Program-made: the position numbers and the translations under genes
NCBI GenBank assembly: GCA_012719455.1
Contig: JAAYAJ010000065.1
Coordinates: 19,366-83,365 of the forward strand
Length of the DNA: 64,000 nucleotides
Source of the DNA: Acidobacteriota bacterium
GTDB lineage: Bacteria > Acidobacteriota > UBA6911
Reading direction: 5' to 3'
The notes under the pieces: generated by a model
Database searches by the model: none
The model's input: only the letters and a program-made list of their open reading frames with translations
What the model was told of the DNA's origin: nothing
In this document: in pieces, positions 45,270 through 53,527 of the stretch
Layout: every line of letters begins with the position of its first letter
Numbering within the stretch: position 1 is the stretch's first letter

Positions 45270-48185
45270 ATGGATGCTGCGATCATAGGTAGAATTGCCC
45301 TGGAAACCGCGATACCCGAAGCTTCCGTTTCGGCCGTCGTCAACCTTCTGAAAAACGGATCCACCGGTCCCTTCATTGTCCGCTACCGCAAGGAAGCGAC
45401 CGGGGGAATGGACGAGGAGAAGGTCCGAGCCATCCAGGACCGCATGGCCCACTACCGCAGGGTGCTCAATCAGCGGGCGATCCTGGTGAAGAGCCTCTTG
45501 GAACAGGGGCGGCTGACAGACGAACTCCGGGCGCAAATCGAGGGCTCCTTTTCCAGGACCGAACTGGCCGATCTGGAGCACCAGTTCCGCCCGCGGAAGA
45601 AGACACGGGCCATGGAAGCGATCGAAAAAGGGCTCCAGCCCCTGGCCGAATTCTTCTGGAACCAGGAGGCCGACGCCTGGAGCGCGGAAGAGCGCATCGA
45701 CGTCTTTGTCGATCCATCCAAGGGCGTCCTCAACCGCGAACAGGCGCTCGAGGGGGTCGTGGACATCCTCGCGGAATACGTAGCGGAAAACTTCGAGCAC
45801 CGCAAAAAGCTGCGGGAAATGCTCTGGAGCGAGGGACGGCTGGTCTCCTCCGTGGTCCCCGCCAAGGTCGGGCAAAAGACCAAGTACACGATGTATTACG
45901 ACCGGAAGGAAGCGGTCACCACGATTCCGTGCCACCGGGTGTTGGCCATCCGCAGGGGGTGCAAGGAGGGGGTGCTCATCTCCTCCATAGAGGGGGACAA
46001 CGCCAAGGCCATCGAATTCCTGGTGTCGGCCGTCCTCCGGGACCGGGAGTCGCTGTTCGCCCCGGTGATCGAAGCGGCCGTCCGTGAAAGCTACAACCGC
46101 ATCCTGCGGCCGATGATCGAGTCGGAGGTCCGGACCGAACTCAAGGAACGCGCCGACCGGGAGGCCATCCGGATATTCCAGGAAAACCTGGCCAACCTGC
46201 TGCTCTCCCCGCCGGCCGGCCCCATCGTTGCCATGGGGGTCGATTGGGGCAAGGGGAACGAATGCAGCGTGGCCGTCATCGATGAAACCGGCAGGTTTCT
46301 CGAGGGAGCCAGGGTGCGCTTCAGCCCCGTAGCGACGGCCACCACCGCAGGAGCCGCACCCGCAGCCCCCAAAGCCGCGGCCACCGAAACCGCAGCTCCC
46401 GAAGCCGATGCCACCGAAGCCGCAACTCCCGGGGCCGAAGCCACCGAAACCGCAGCTCCCGGGGCCGAAGCCTCCGAAGCCGCAACTCCCGGGGCCGAGG
46501 CCACCGAAACCGCAGCTCCCGAAGCCGATGCCACCGAAGCCGCAACTCCCGAAGCCGATGCCACCGAAACCACAGCTCCCGAAGCCGATGCCTCCGAAGC
46601 CGCAACTCCCGAAGCCGATGCCTCCGAAGCCGCAACTCCCGGGGCTGAAACCACCGGAACCACGCTCCCCAAGGCCGCAGCTACAATCACCGAGACCCTG
46701 CAAACGGCCGCCCTCGAAGTAGCGGCAAGTGACGACCCGGCCCGGGAATCTCCGGCGCCCGAGGCGTCCACCCCTGAAACAAAGGCTCGGGAAACGGCAG
46801 CTCCGGTGCAGGATGCCGGCGCCATCATCAGGGACCTGATCACCCGGCACAAGGTGCGCGCGGTCGCGTTCGGGACCGGGGCCAAGGCGCGGCAGTTGGA
46901 AAGCATCCTGAGGCAAATCGTTTCCGAGGCGGGCTTGGACGACATCATGATCGCCGGCGTGAACGACGCCGGCATGGCCATCTATGCATCCTCCCGCATC
47001 GCCCGGGAGGAATTGCCCGATTCCGGGGCATCACTGCGCTGTGCCTGCAGCCTCGCGCGGAGACTGCAGGACCCGCTCGCCGAACTTGTGAAGATCGATC
47101 CGAAGCTCATCGGCGTCGGCCAGTACCAGCATGACGTGGACCAGAAGGAGCTGCACCGCGGGCTGATCCAGACAGTCCAGTACTGCGTCAACAGCGTGGG
47201 AGTCAATCCGAACACGGCTGGCGTGGCGCTCCTGCGCTACGTGTCGGGCCTCAACGACAAGCTTGCCCGCAAGATCGTGGATTTCCGGAATTCCCAGGAT
47301 TCCTTCAGGTCGCGTGCGGGCCTCAAGACCGCGATCGGACTCGAAGACTCCATTTACCGACAGGCGGCCGGTTTCCTGCGCATCCCGGACGGGGACCACC
47401 CCCTGGACCAGACCGCCATTCACCCCGAGGCCTATCCGGTGGTGGAAAAAATAGCCGCGGCCCTGGGCTTGGAAGTCCGGGAACTCCTGGGGAACCGGGA
47501 AAGAGTGACCGAGCTGAAGATCGAGGATTTCGCAACCGAAGAGGTCGGACTCCCCACCCTCGACGACATCAGGCAAGAACTCCTGCACCCCGGCCGGGAC
47601 CCTAGAAAGTCGTTTCGGGTTCCCAAATTCCGGCCCGATGTCAGGCAGATGTCCGATCTCCAGCCGGGCATGACGCTGGAAGGGACGGTGACCAACGTCA
47701 CCAATTTCGGGGCCTTCGTCGACATCGGGGTCCATCAGGACGGGCTGGTGCACCTCAGCCAGATGTCCAACCGGTTCATCCGCAATCCGCGCGAGGCGGT
47801 GAAGGTGGGCGACATCGTGCAGGTCAAGGTCCTGTCGGTCGAAATGGATACCCAGAGAATAGGGCTGTCGATGAAGGCGTTGCTCCAGGAAGGCCGCCGC
47901 AGGCAGAAGCCGAAGCGACGCCCCCGGAAGGCGAATGCAACGTCCGACCCGGACGCCCGGAACGCCCCCCGCCCGGACAGGTCCAAGTCCGGCCGTCCGC
48001 GCGAAGCCTCCGGTCGCAGACGGGGTCTGCAAAAACCGGAGGGCTCCCGCAGACCCGAGGACGCCCGGAAGCCGGAGCGTGCCCCTCTGGCGGAACGGAA
48101 GGAAGATCCCGTTCCCGACGGGCCGCAGCCCACGCTTCAGGAAAAGATCGCCATTCTTCAGTCCAAATTCCGTGGAATCCACTGA
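45270..48185 (+). CDS. tex: Tex-family S1 RNA-binding transcription accessory protein with repeat insertion and basic tail
   Basis: FIVRYRKEATGGMDEEKVRAIQDRM, RGCKEGVLIS, RLQDPLAELVKIDPKLIGVGQYQHDV, HhH, S1 domain (GMTLEGTVTNVTNFGAFVDIGVHQDGLVHLSQM). Confidence 0.93.
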   Translation: MDAAIIGRIALETAIPEASVSAVVNLLKNGSTGPFIVRYRKEATGGMDEEKVRAIQDRMAHYRRVLNQRAILVKSLLEQGRLTDELRAQIEGSFSRTELADLEHQFRPRKKTRAMEAIEKGLQPLAEFFWNQEADAWSAEERIDVFVDPSKGVLNREQALEGVVDILAEYVAENFEHRKKLREMLWSEGRLVSSVVPAKVGQKTKYTMYYDRKEAVTTIPCHRVLAIRRGCKEGVLISSIEGDNAKAIEFLVSAVLRDRESLFAPVIEAAVRESYNRILRPMIESEVRTELKERADREAIRIFQENLANLLLSPPAGPIVAMGVDWGKGNECSVAVIDETGRFLEGARVRFSPVATATTAGAAPAAPKAAATETAAPEADATEAATPGAEATETAAPGAEASEAATPGAEATETAAPEADATEAATPEADATETTAPEADASEAATPEADASEAATPGAETTGTTLPKAAATITETLQTAALEVAASDDPARESPAPEASTPETKARETAAPVQDAGAIIRDLITRHKVRAVAFGTGAKARQLESILRQIVSEAGLDDIMIAGVNDAGMAIYASSRIAREELPDSGASLRCACSLARRLQDPLAELVKIDPKLIGVGQYQHDVDQKELHRGLIQTVQYCVNSVGVNPNTAGVALLRYVSGLNDKLARKIVDFRNSQDSFRSRAGLKTAIGLEDSIYRQAAGFLRIPDGDHPLDQTAIHPEAYPVVEKIAAALGLEVRELLGNRERVTELKIEDFATEEVGLPTLDDIRQELLHPGRDPRKSFRVPKFRPDVRQMSDLQPGMTLEGTVTNVTNFGAFVDIGVHQDGLVHLSQMSNRFIRNPREAVKVGDIVQVKVLSVEMDTQRIGLSMKALLQEGRRRQKPKRRPRKANATSDPDARNAPRPDRSKSGRPREASGRRRGLQKPEGSRRPEDARKPERAPLAERKEDPVPDGPQPTLQEKIAILQSKFRGIH
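46351..46680 (+). repeat. 30-nt tandem repeat (60-nt higher-order period) in tex
   Basis: Nine strong units from 46381 (ccaccgaaaccgcagctcccgaagccgatg / ccaccgaagccgcaactcccggggccgaag ...) plus a degenerate unit at each end. Confidence 0.95.
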
Positions 48186-48252
48186 ACCGGTCCGCGGCGC
48201 TTCGGCGCCCGGAGCCGGGGACGACCCAAAAGCGGCAGGGGAGCATCGTGGC

Positions 48253-48945
48253 ATGCGCCAGAGCGACTATCTGGATCTTTTCTGCAATACGGCCGACGGC
48301 GTCTTCATCACCGATGCCCATAAACGCATCGTTCGCTGGAACCAGGGGGCCGAAAGGATTCTAGGCTATCCCGAGTCGGAAGCCCTGGACCGGAGCTGTT
48401 TCCAGGTGCTTTGCGGGAAACCGCCCGGCGGGGCGTTTCCCTGCGGCCAGAATTGCACCATCCACCGGAGCGGCCTGGAGGGGGCGCCGCGGGGCAATTT
48501 CGACCTCGAAGCCATCGACCGCGCCGGTCGGCCGGTCTGGATCAATGTCACTCTCCTGTCGAGCACCACTTCCGAGCCCCCCTTCGTCACACACATCCTG
48601 CGCGACGTGACCCGGGACCGGAAGAGGACGCTCGCCCTGGAGCGCTTTCTTGCGGAACTGCAATCTCCCGGGGCTGAGCGTAGCACCGCAGAGGGCCCCT
48701 CGATGCCCCTCCCCGGCGGCAGGGCAGGAAACCCGCGGAACCGGCCGAAGGTTCCCTCGCTGTCCGCGCGCGAGATCGAAGTGCTGACCCTGCTAGCCGA
48801 GGGTCTGCCCACCAAGGCGCTGGCCCGCAAGCTCGGCATCAGCCCTTTCACGGCCAGAAACCACATCCAGAACATCCTGGTGAAACTCGGCCTGCACAGC
48901 AAGGCCCAGGCTGTATCTTTTGCCTTCAAGCAGGGAATCCTGTAA
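48253..48945 (+). CDS. PAS-LuxR family transcriptional regulator
   Basis: PAS: ADGVFITDAHKRIVRWNQGAERILGYPESEALDRSC; HTH: LSAREIEVLTLLAEGLPTKALARKLGISPFTARNHIQNILVKLGLHSKAQAVSFAF. Confidence 0.9.
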   Translation: MRQSDYLDLFCNTADGVFITDAHKRIVRWNQGAERILGYPESEALDRSCFQVLCGKPPGGAFPCGQNCTIHRSGLEGAPRGNFDLEAIDRAGRPVWINVTLLSSTTSEPPFVTHILRDVTRDRKRTLALERFLAELQSPGAERSTAEGPSMPLPGGRAGNPRNRPKVPSLSAREIEVLTLLAEGLPTKALARKLGISPFTARNHIQNILVKLGLHSKAQAVSFAFKQGIL

Positions 48946-48959
48946 GCTCCGGACCTGAC

Positions 48960-51209
48960 ATGCGGCGCACGACTTACAAAAACCTCTTATCGGAATTGCC
49001 CCGGACGGTGTCCTGGCCCCCGGACGGGTCTCGGACCCCGGTCGAGCACCTGGTGGAATTCCTCCTGACCGGGCAGGAAGCCGACGGGCGCTCCGGGAAC
49101 CTGGAAAAACGGGCCGAGGAAGTGCTCCGGTTCAACCCGCAGCAGACGCGCGTCGTGGTCCTGGGAGGAGGAACGGGGTTGTCCACGATCGTGGGGGGGA
49201 ACTCCAAGACAGCGGACTGGCCCGCGCAGCCCCATGTGGGCCTGAAGCAGCTCTTCCCGCACCTCACCGCCATCGTCTGCACCACTGACGACGGTGGATC
49301 GACGGGACGGCTGTTGCAGGAGCTCCCCGTGATCGGCGTGGGAGACATCCGAAAGCTGCTGATTTCCTATATCCTGCCCCAGAATCTCGAACGCGCCTAC
49401 GCGCTCTCCGCCGAGGAGACGCAAACGCTCATCCGACTGCTGCACCGCCTGATGAACCACCGCTTTGACGAGCGCCGGCGCAACCGGCGCCAGGCGGCCG
49501 ACCCCCTCCTGCTCCTCCCCCGCGCCCTGCGCTTTGCGTGTCCCCAGGTCCTCGCGGATGCCCTGACCGCCCTGGGCGCCTACGCCTCCGCTCCCCCCCC
49601 GGGACTAGACATCTCCCCCGCCGGTCACGCCATGGGGAACCTGCTGATCGCGGCGGCCATCTTCCGCGCGGCCGGGGGAAGGACCGACCGGCCGCCGGGC
49701 CTGAGGGAGGTCCAGCGGGGGATCGACCACATCGCCTCCCTGATCGGGGCCCCGCCGGGAAAGATCCTTCCGGCCACCGCAACGCCGGGACAGCTGGTAT
49801 TCCGCTATGCCAACGGGGTGGCGGTTTACGGGCAGAGCAAGTCGGCTTCCGCCCGCCGGGACACCCCGGTGGACCGGGTGACCGCCCTGTTCACGCGCCG
49901 GCCCGTTGTCGGCGCCGGCGTGACGAGGGCGATCCGGGAGGCGGACCTGATCGTGTTCGCGCCGGGAAGCTTGTACACCAGCATCATCCCCATCCTGCAA
50001 CTGGAGCCGATCACCGCTGCCATCCGCGCCAACCGCCGCGCCCTGAAGATCCTGGCCGCCAACTCCTGGGTCCAGGAGGGGGAAACGGACATCTCCCTGA
50101 AAAACCAGGGGCGGGGATTCCTGGTCTCGGAACTGGTCGAGGCCTATGACCGCAACGTGCCACAGGGGATCGGGGGGTTGTTCGACGTCGTACTGAGCGC
50201 CAACCTGGAGCATATCCCGGGGAATATCCTGCGCAATTACGCCCTCGAAGGGAAGAGTCCCATACATCTCGACCGCGCCGCGGTGGAGGCGATGGGGGTC
50301 CACCCGGTCGAAGCCACCCTGTTTTCCCAGGACCGGCCTGTCACCACGCGGGCCATTCATCACGACCCGGGCAGGTTCGCCCTGGCCATCCGCACCCTGC
50401 TCTACGCCGACGCCCACCTGCGGGGGGAACCGGGGTGGGGCCTCCGCAACGGGAACGCCCCCCGCCCACGGGAGAAGGAACGGGCGGGCCCGGCCCCCGG
50501 CAGCCGGGCCCCGCTGCTGTGCCGCCACCTCGACTCCATAAGAGACGCCCTCGACGGCAAGGTCTTCCGCCCGGCATGGCTGCGGGACCTGCTCCTGGAG
50601 ATCGCATGGGACAACCGTGACATCCGCGCCCACCACCTGGAGTTCTTCCGGGGGGTGCGACTCCTGCCCGCCGGGGAGTGGGGCCGAAGCACCGAGTGGG
50701 ACAACGTGCTGGGATATTTCAGCCCGGAGAACCGCTTTCTCAACCTGCACGAGGATCTGTGCTCCCGCCCCTCCAAGCTCAGGGAAGACCTCCTGGTGGC
50801 GCTGGGAGAGTCGCTGCTGGGCGACTATATCGAGCAGCGCCGCTGGATCCGCCAGAACGGCGCCCGCCGCTATGAAATCGTCCTCAGGCCGGTCCGCGAA
50901 CGCCGGAGCTACCTCTCCGACGACAGGCTGCGGACCTACCTCCGCCTGGCCCGGATGGTGCCCGACCGGTCCGACACCAAGGTATTCGGCATCACGATCA
51001 ACGAGGACGGCGGATTTCTCCCCCCAGGGCTCCTGTTCGGCCTGCTCTTCTGCTGGTACCTCACCGGGAAGGGGCTGACAATGGAATATGAAATGACGCT
51101 GCTGCGGTGGCCGCTGAAGAGCCTGATCCCCCTGCACGCCGCGGACCGCCGGCGCAAGGAGGCCCTCGTCCGCTTTTTCCGCACGGAGATCTTCGGGCAT
51201 CAGGACTGA
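48960..51209 (+). CDS. YvcK/CofD-like protein with long C-terminal extension
   Basis: VVVLGGGTGLSTIVGG, TAIVCTTDDGGSTGRLLQELPVIGVGDIRKLL, APGSLYTSIIPIL; about 280 aa beyond the core. Confidence 0.82.
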   Translation: MRRTTYKNLLSELPRTVSWPPDGSRTPVEHLVEFLLTGQEADGRSGNLEKRAEEVLRFNPQQTRVVVLGGGTGLSTIVGGNSKTADWPAQPHVGLKQLFPHLTAIVCTTDDGGSTGRLLQELPVIGVGDIRKLLISYILPQNLERAYALSAEETQTLIRLLHRLMNHRFDERRRNRRQAADPLLLLPRALRFACPQVLADALTALGAYASAPPPGLDISPAGHAMGNLLIAAAIFRAAGGRTDRPPGLREVQRGIDHIASLIGAPPGKILPATATPGQLVFRYANGVAVYGQSKSASARRDTPVDRVTALFTRRPVVGAGVTRAIREADLIVFAPGSLYTSIIPILQLEPITAAIRANRRALKILAANSWVQEGETDISLKNQGRGFLVSELVEAYDRNVPQGIGGLFDVVLSANLEHIPGNILRNYALEGKSPIHLDRAAVEAMGVHPVEATLFSQDRPVTTRAIHHDPGRFALAIRTLLYADAHLRGEPGWGLRNGNAPRPREKERAGPAPGSRAPLLCRHLDSIRDALDGKVFRPAWLRDLLLEIAWDNRDIRAHHLEFFRGVRLLPAGEWGRSTEWDNVLGYFSPENRFLNLHEDLCSRPSKLREDLLVALGESLLGDYIEQRRWIRQNGARRYEIVLRPVRERRSYLSDDRLRTYLRLARMVPDRSDTKVFGITINEDGGFLPPGLLFGLLFCWYLTGKGLTMEYEMTLLRWPLKSLIPLHAADRRRKEALVRFFRTEIFGHQD

Positions 51210-51240
51210 CCCGCCGCGAACGGGGAATATTTTCCGGCGT

Positions 51241-51269
51241 TTGACTCCCGCACGCCCCGGTATTATCTT
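51241..51269 (+). promoter_or_regulatory. Sigma70-like promoter upstream of FmdB-type gene
   Basis: TTGACT (51241-51246), 17-nt spacer, TATCTT (51264-51269). Confidence 0.45.
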
Positions 51270-51303
51270 TGAAACGGCAATCATGACATAGGGAGGTTGG
51301 GCT

Positions 51304-51591
51304 GTGCCTATCTACGAGTACCAGTGCACCAAATGCGGCGAGATTTTCGAGGCTTTCCAGAAGATTTCGGATGATCCGCTCAGCGAATGCAGGTTCTGCG
51401 GATCGAAGGTCGAGAAACTGATCAGCCATTCGAGCTTCCAGCTGAAGGGGAGCGGATGGTATCTCACCGACTACGCCCGCCGCTCATCCTCCGGGCCGGC
51501 AACGGAAACACCCACGAACGGCGGGGCTTCGGCCAAGCCCGCCGATTCCGCAACCGTAACCGGGAGTACTGCGTCCGACAGCAAGGTCTGA
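51304..51591 (+). CDS. FmdB-type zinc ribbon protein
   Basis: MPIYEYQCTKCGEIFEAFQKISDDPLSECRFCGSKVEKLIS; GTG start preceded by GGGAGG. Confidence 0.92.
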   Translation: MPIYEYQCTKCGEIFEAFQKISDDPLSECRFCGSKVEKLISHSSFQLKGSGWYLTDYARRSSSGPATETPTNGGASAKPADSATVTGSTASDSKV

Positions 51592-51607
51592 CCTCCAAGG
51601 GGGGATC

Positions 51608-52093
51608 ATGCTCTTTTCGCATCCGCAGAGAAGCCTCCTCGTCGAGGCTCTGAACGAAGCGGAAGAACGCGCGATGGGGTATTACTGCATCCCCCCCTTC
51701 CGCCGGGAACAGCTGCGCTACGACCTGCTGACCCGGAAGGACAGCGAATGGGAACCCCTGCCCGACCCGGTGCTGGCTCGCGTCCGCCCGGTGCAGCAGG
51801 CTCACCGCAACCGCCTGTTCGATTTTTACCGCATCGAGCTCAACGATCCCGGCATCCTGGCCGCCGCCAGGCGGGAACGGCTCATCGACCATCTCTACCA
51901 CTTCTTCGTCTACATCCTGACCCACGAAATCGTGCACCTGGTCCGGCTGAGCAGCATCCTCAAGGATGAAGCCGGGAACCTCCCCCGGCGCGACGAAGCC
52001 GAGGAGCTCCGGGTCGAGGAGATCTCCCGCAGGATCCTGGCCGGCTCCGATTTCGAGCCCGTACTCAGGAGGTTCTGCCCGTTCCCGCTTTGA
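51608..52093 (+). CDS. Hypothetical protein with HExxH motif
   Basis: YILTHEIVHLVRLSSILKDEAGNLPRRDEAEELRVEEISRRIL. Confidence 0.75.
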   Translation: MLFSHPQRSLLVEALNEAEERAMGYYCIPPFRREQLRYDLLTRKDSEWEPLPDPVLARVRPVQQAHRNRLFDFYRIELNDPGILAAARRERLIDHLYHFFVYILTHEIVHLVRLSSILKDEAGNLPRRDEAEELRVEEISRRILAGSDFEPVLRRFCPFPL

Positions 52094-52145
52094 AAAAGGG
52101 GCCGGGCGTGGCATCATGCCCCCTTTAGGGAGGTCCTCGAGAGCC

Positions 52146-52673
52146 ATGACGAAACCAAAGCTGGCGGACTCTGCGGCGGATCATAAAAAGCACGCGCACA
52201 TCCGCGCCGGGGTCGCGATCGTGACCCTTTCCTCCTCCCGATCCCTGGCCACCGACAAGTCGGGCGACGTGATCCAGGAACTGATCTTGAGCCACGGCCA
52301 CGAGGTGGCGGCGAGACAAGTCCTCCCCGACGACCGCCGGCGCCTGCGCGCGGCGGTACGCGCGCTGGTTAAAAACGAAAAGGTCCGGGCCATCGTCACC
52401 ACGGGCGGGACCGGCCTTGCGCCGAGCGACGTCACGATCGAATCCGTCAGGGACCTGCTCGACAAGGAACTCCCGGGGTTCAACGCGCTCTTCATGTCCC
52501 TAAGCTACCCGCAGGTGGGGAGCGCGGCCATGCTGTCGCGCGCCCTGGCCGGCACTATCGAGGGGAAGCTCCTCTTCTGCCTGCCCGGCAGCCCCCGGGC
52601 CTGCCGGCTTGCAATGGAATCGCTCATCCTGCCCGAACTTGCGCACGCACTGTCGATGCTCGAGAGCCGATAG
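52146..52673 (+). CDS. moaB: Molybdenum cofactor biosynthesis protein, MoaB/MogA family
   Basis: VAIVTLSSSRSLATDKSGDVIQELI, AIVTTGGTGLAPSDVTIESV, LLFCLPGSPRACRLAMESLILPEL. Confidence 0.9.
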   Translation: MTKPKLADSAADHKKHAHIRAGVAIVTLSSSRSLATDKSGDVIQELILSHGHEVAARQVLPDDRRRLRAAVRALVKNEKVRAIVTTGGTGLAPSDVTIESVRDLLDKELPGFNALFMSLSYPQVGSAAMLSRALAGTIEGKLLFCLPGSPRACRLAMESLILPELAHALSMLESR

Positions 52674-53351
52674 ATGCCGACGCGTGAATCCTGCCGCCTC
52701 TTCCTCTTCGATCTCGATGGAACCCTGATCGATTCGCAGCAGGACATCGTGCAGTCGCTGAACCTCGCCCTCGGCCGCATGCGGCTGCCCGCGCTCTCAC
52801 CCGCCCGGATCAGGGCCTTCGTCGGGGACGGGGTCCAGGTGCTCATTGAACGGGCGCTGGCCGCAGCGACCGGACGGAGTCCCGACCCGGAAGAGACCGC
52901 GCTCGGCTTGGAACTGTTCCGGGAGGAATACGGCCGCCACCTCCTGGATCACACCCGCCTCTATCCCGGCGTCGGCGCGGCGCTCGGGCGCCTGCGCTGG
53001 GCCCGCTGCGCCGTGGTGTCGAACAAGCCCGCCGATTTCTGCCGGCGCATTCTCGCGGGGCTGGGGATTGCCGGGCGCTTCGAGATCATCCTGGGGGGGG
53101 ACAGCACCCGGCACCGGAAGCCCGATCCCGAACCGCTGCTGGAGGCGATGCGTTTCTGCCGGGTCCCCGCCGCCGAAGTGGTCATGGTGGGCGACAGCCG
53201 GGTGGATATCGACGCCGGCCGCGCGGCCGGTGTCTTCACCTGCGGCGTCCTGGGGGGCTTCCGGACGGAAGCGGAGCTCGCATCGTGCGGGTGCGACCTG
53301 CTGATCCGAAGCGTGGCCGAGCTGCCGGACCATTTCCGTCCGCCCGAGTGA
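52674..53351 (+). CDS. gph: HAD-family phosphoglycolate phosphatase-like hydrolase
   Basis: LFLFDLDGTLIDSQQDIVQSLN, VVSNKPADFCRRIL, MVGDSRVDIDAGRAAGVFTCGVLGGF. Confidence 0.88.
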   Translation: MPTRESCRLFLFDLDGTLIDSQQDIVQSLNLALGRMRLPALSPARIRAFVGDGVQVLIERALAAATGRSPDPEETALGLELFREEYGRHLLDHTRLYPGVGAALGRLRWARCAVVSNKPADFCRRILAGLGIAGRFEIILGGDSTRHRKPDPEPLLEAMRFCRVPAAEVVMVGDSRVDIDAGRAAGVFTCGVLGGFRTEAELASCGCDLLIRSVAELPDHFRPPE

Positions 53352-53527
53352 CCCCGGCGGGCCGGGGGAATTGGGGAGGATCGGGGGAGAGGACTCCAAT
53401 ACATGCGGCGCCGGCGCGGGACGGTCGCCCGCCGTATCGGCGCCGAGTCGCTCGGAATCCGCATCATCTGCCGGTCGGGGTTCGAGGAGAGGGAGCAGGG
53501 GCGGCGATGCCGCCGGCAGCGGCGGCG

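Noticed and set aside
46351-46680. CRISPR-like array
   Set aside because: Units are contiguous 30-mers without spacers and in frame with tex; a coding minisatellite instead.
44949-46916. 655-aa reverse ORF with Gly/Phe/Cys repeats
   Set aside because: It is the antisense reading of the 3n tandem repeat in tex; no independent coding evidence.
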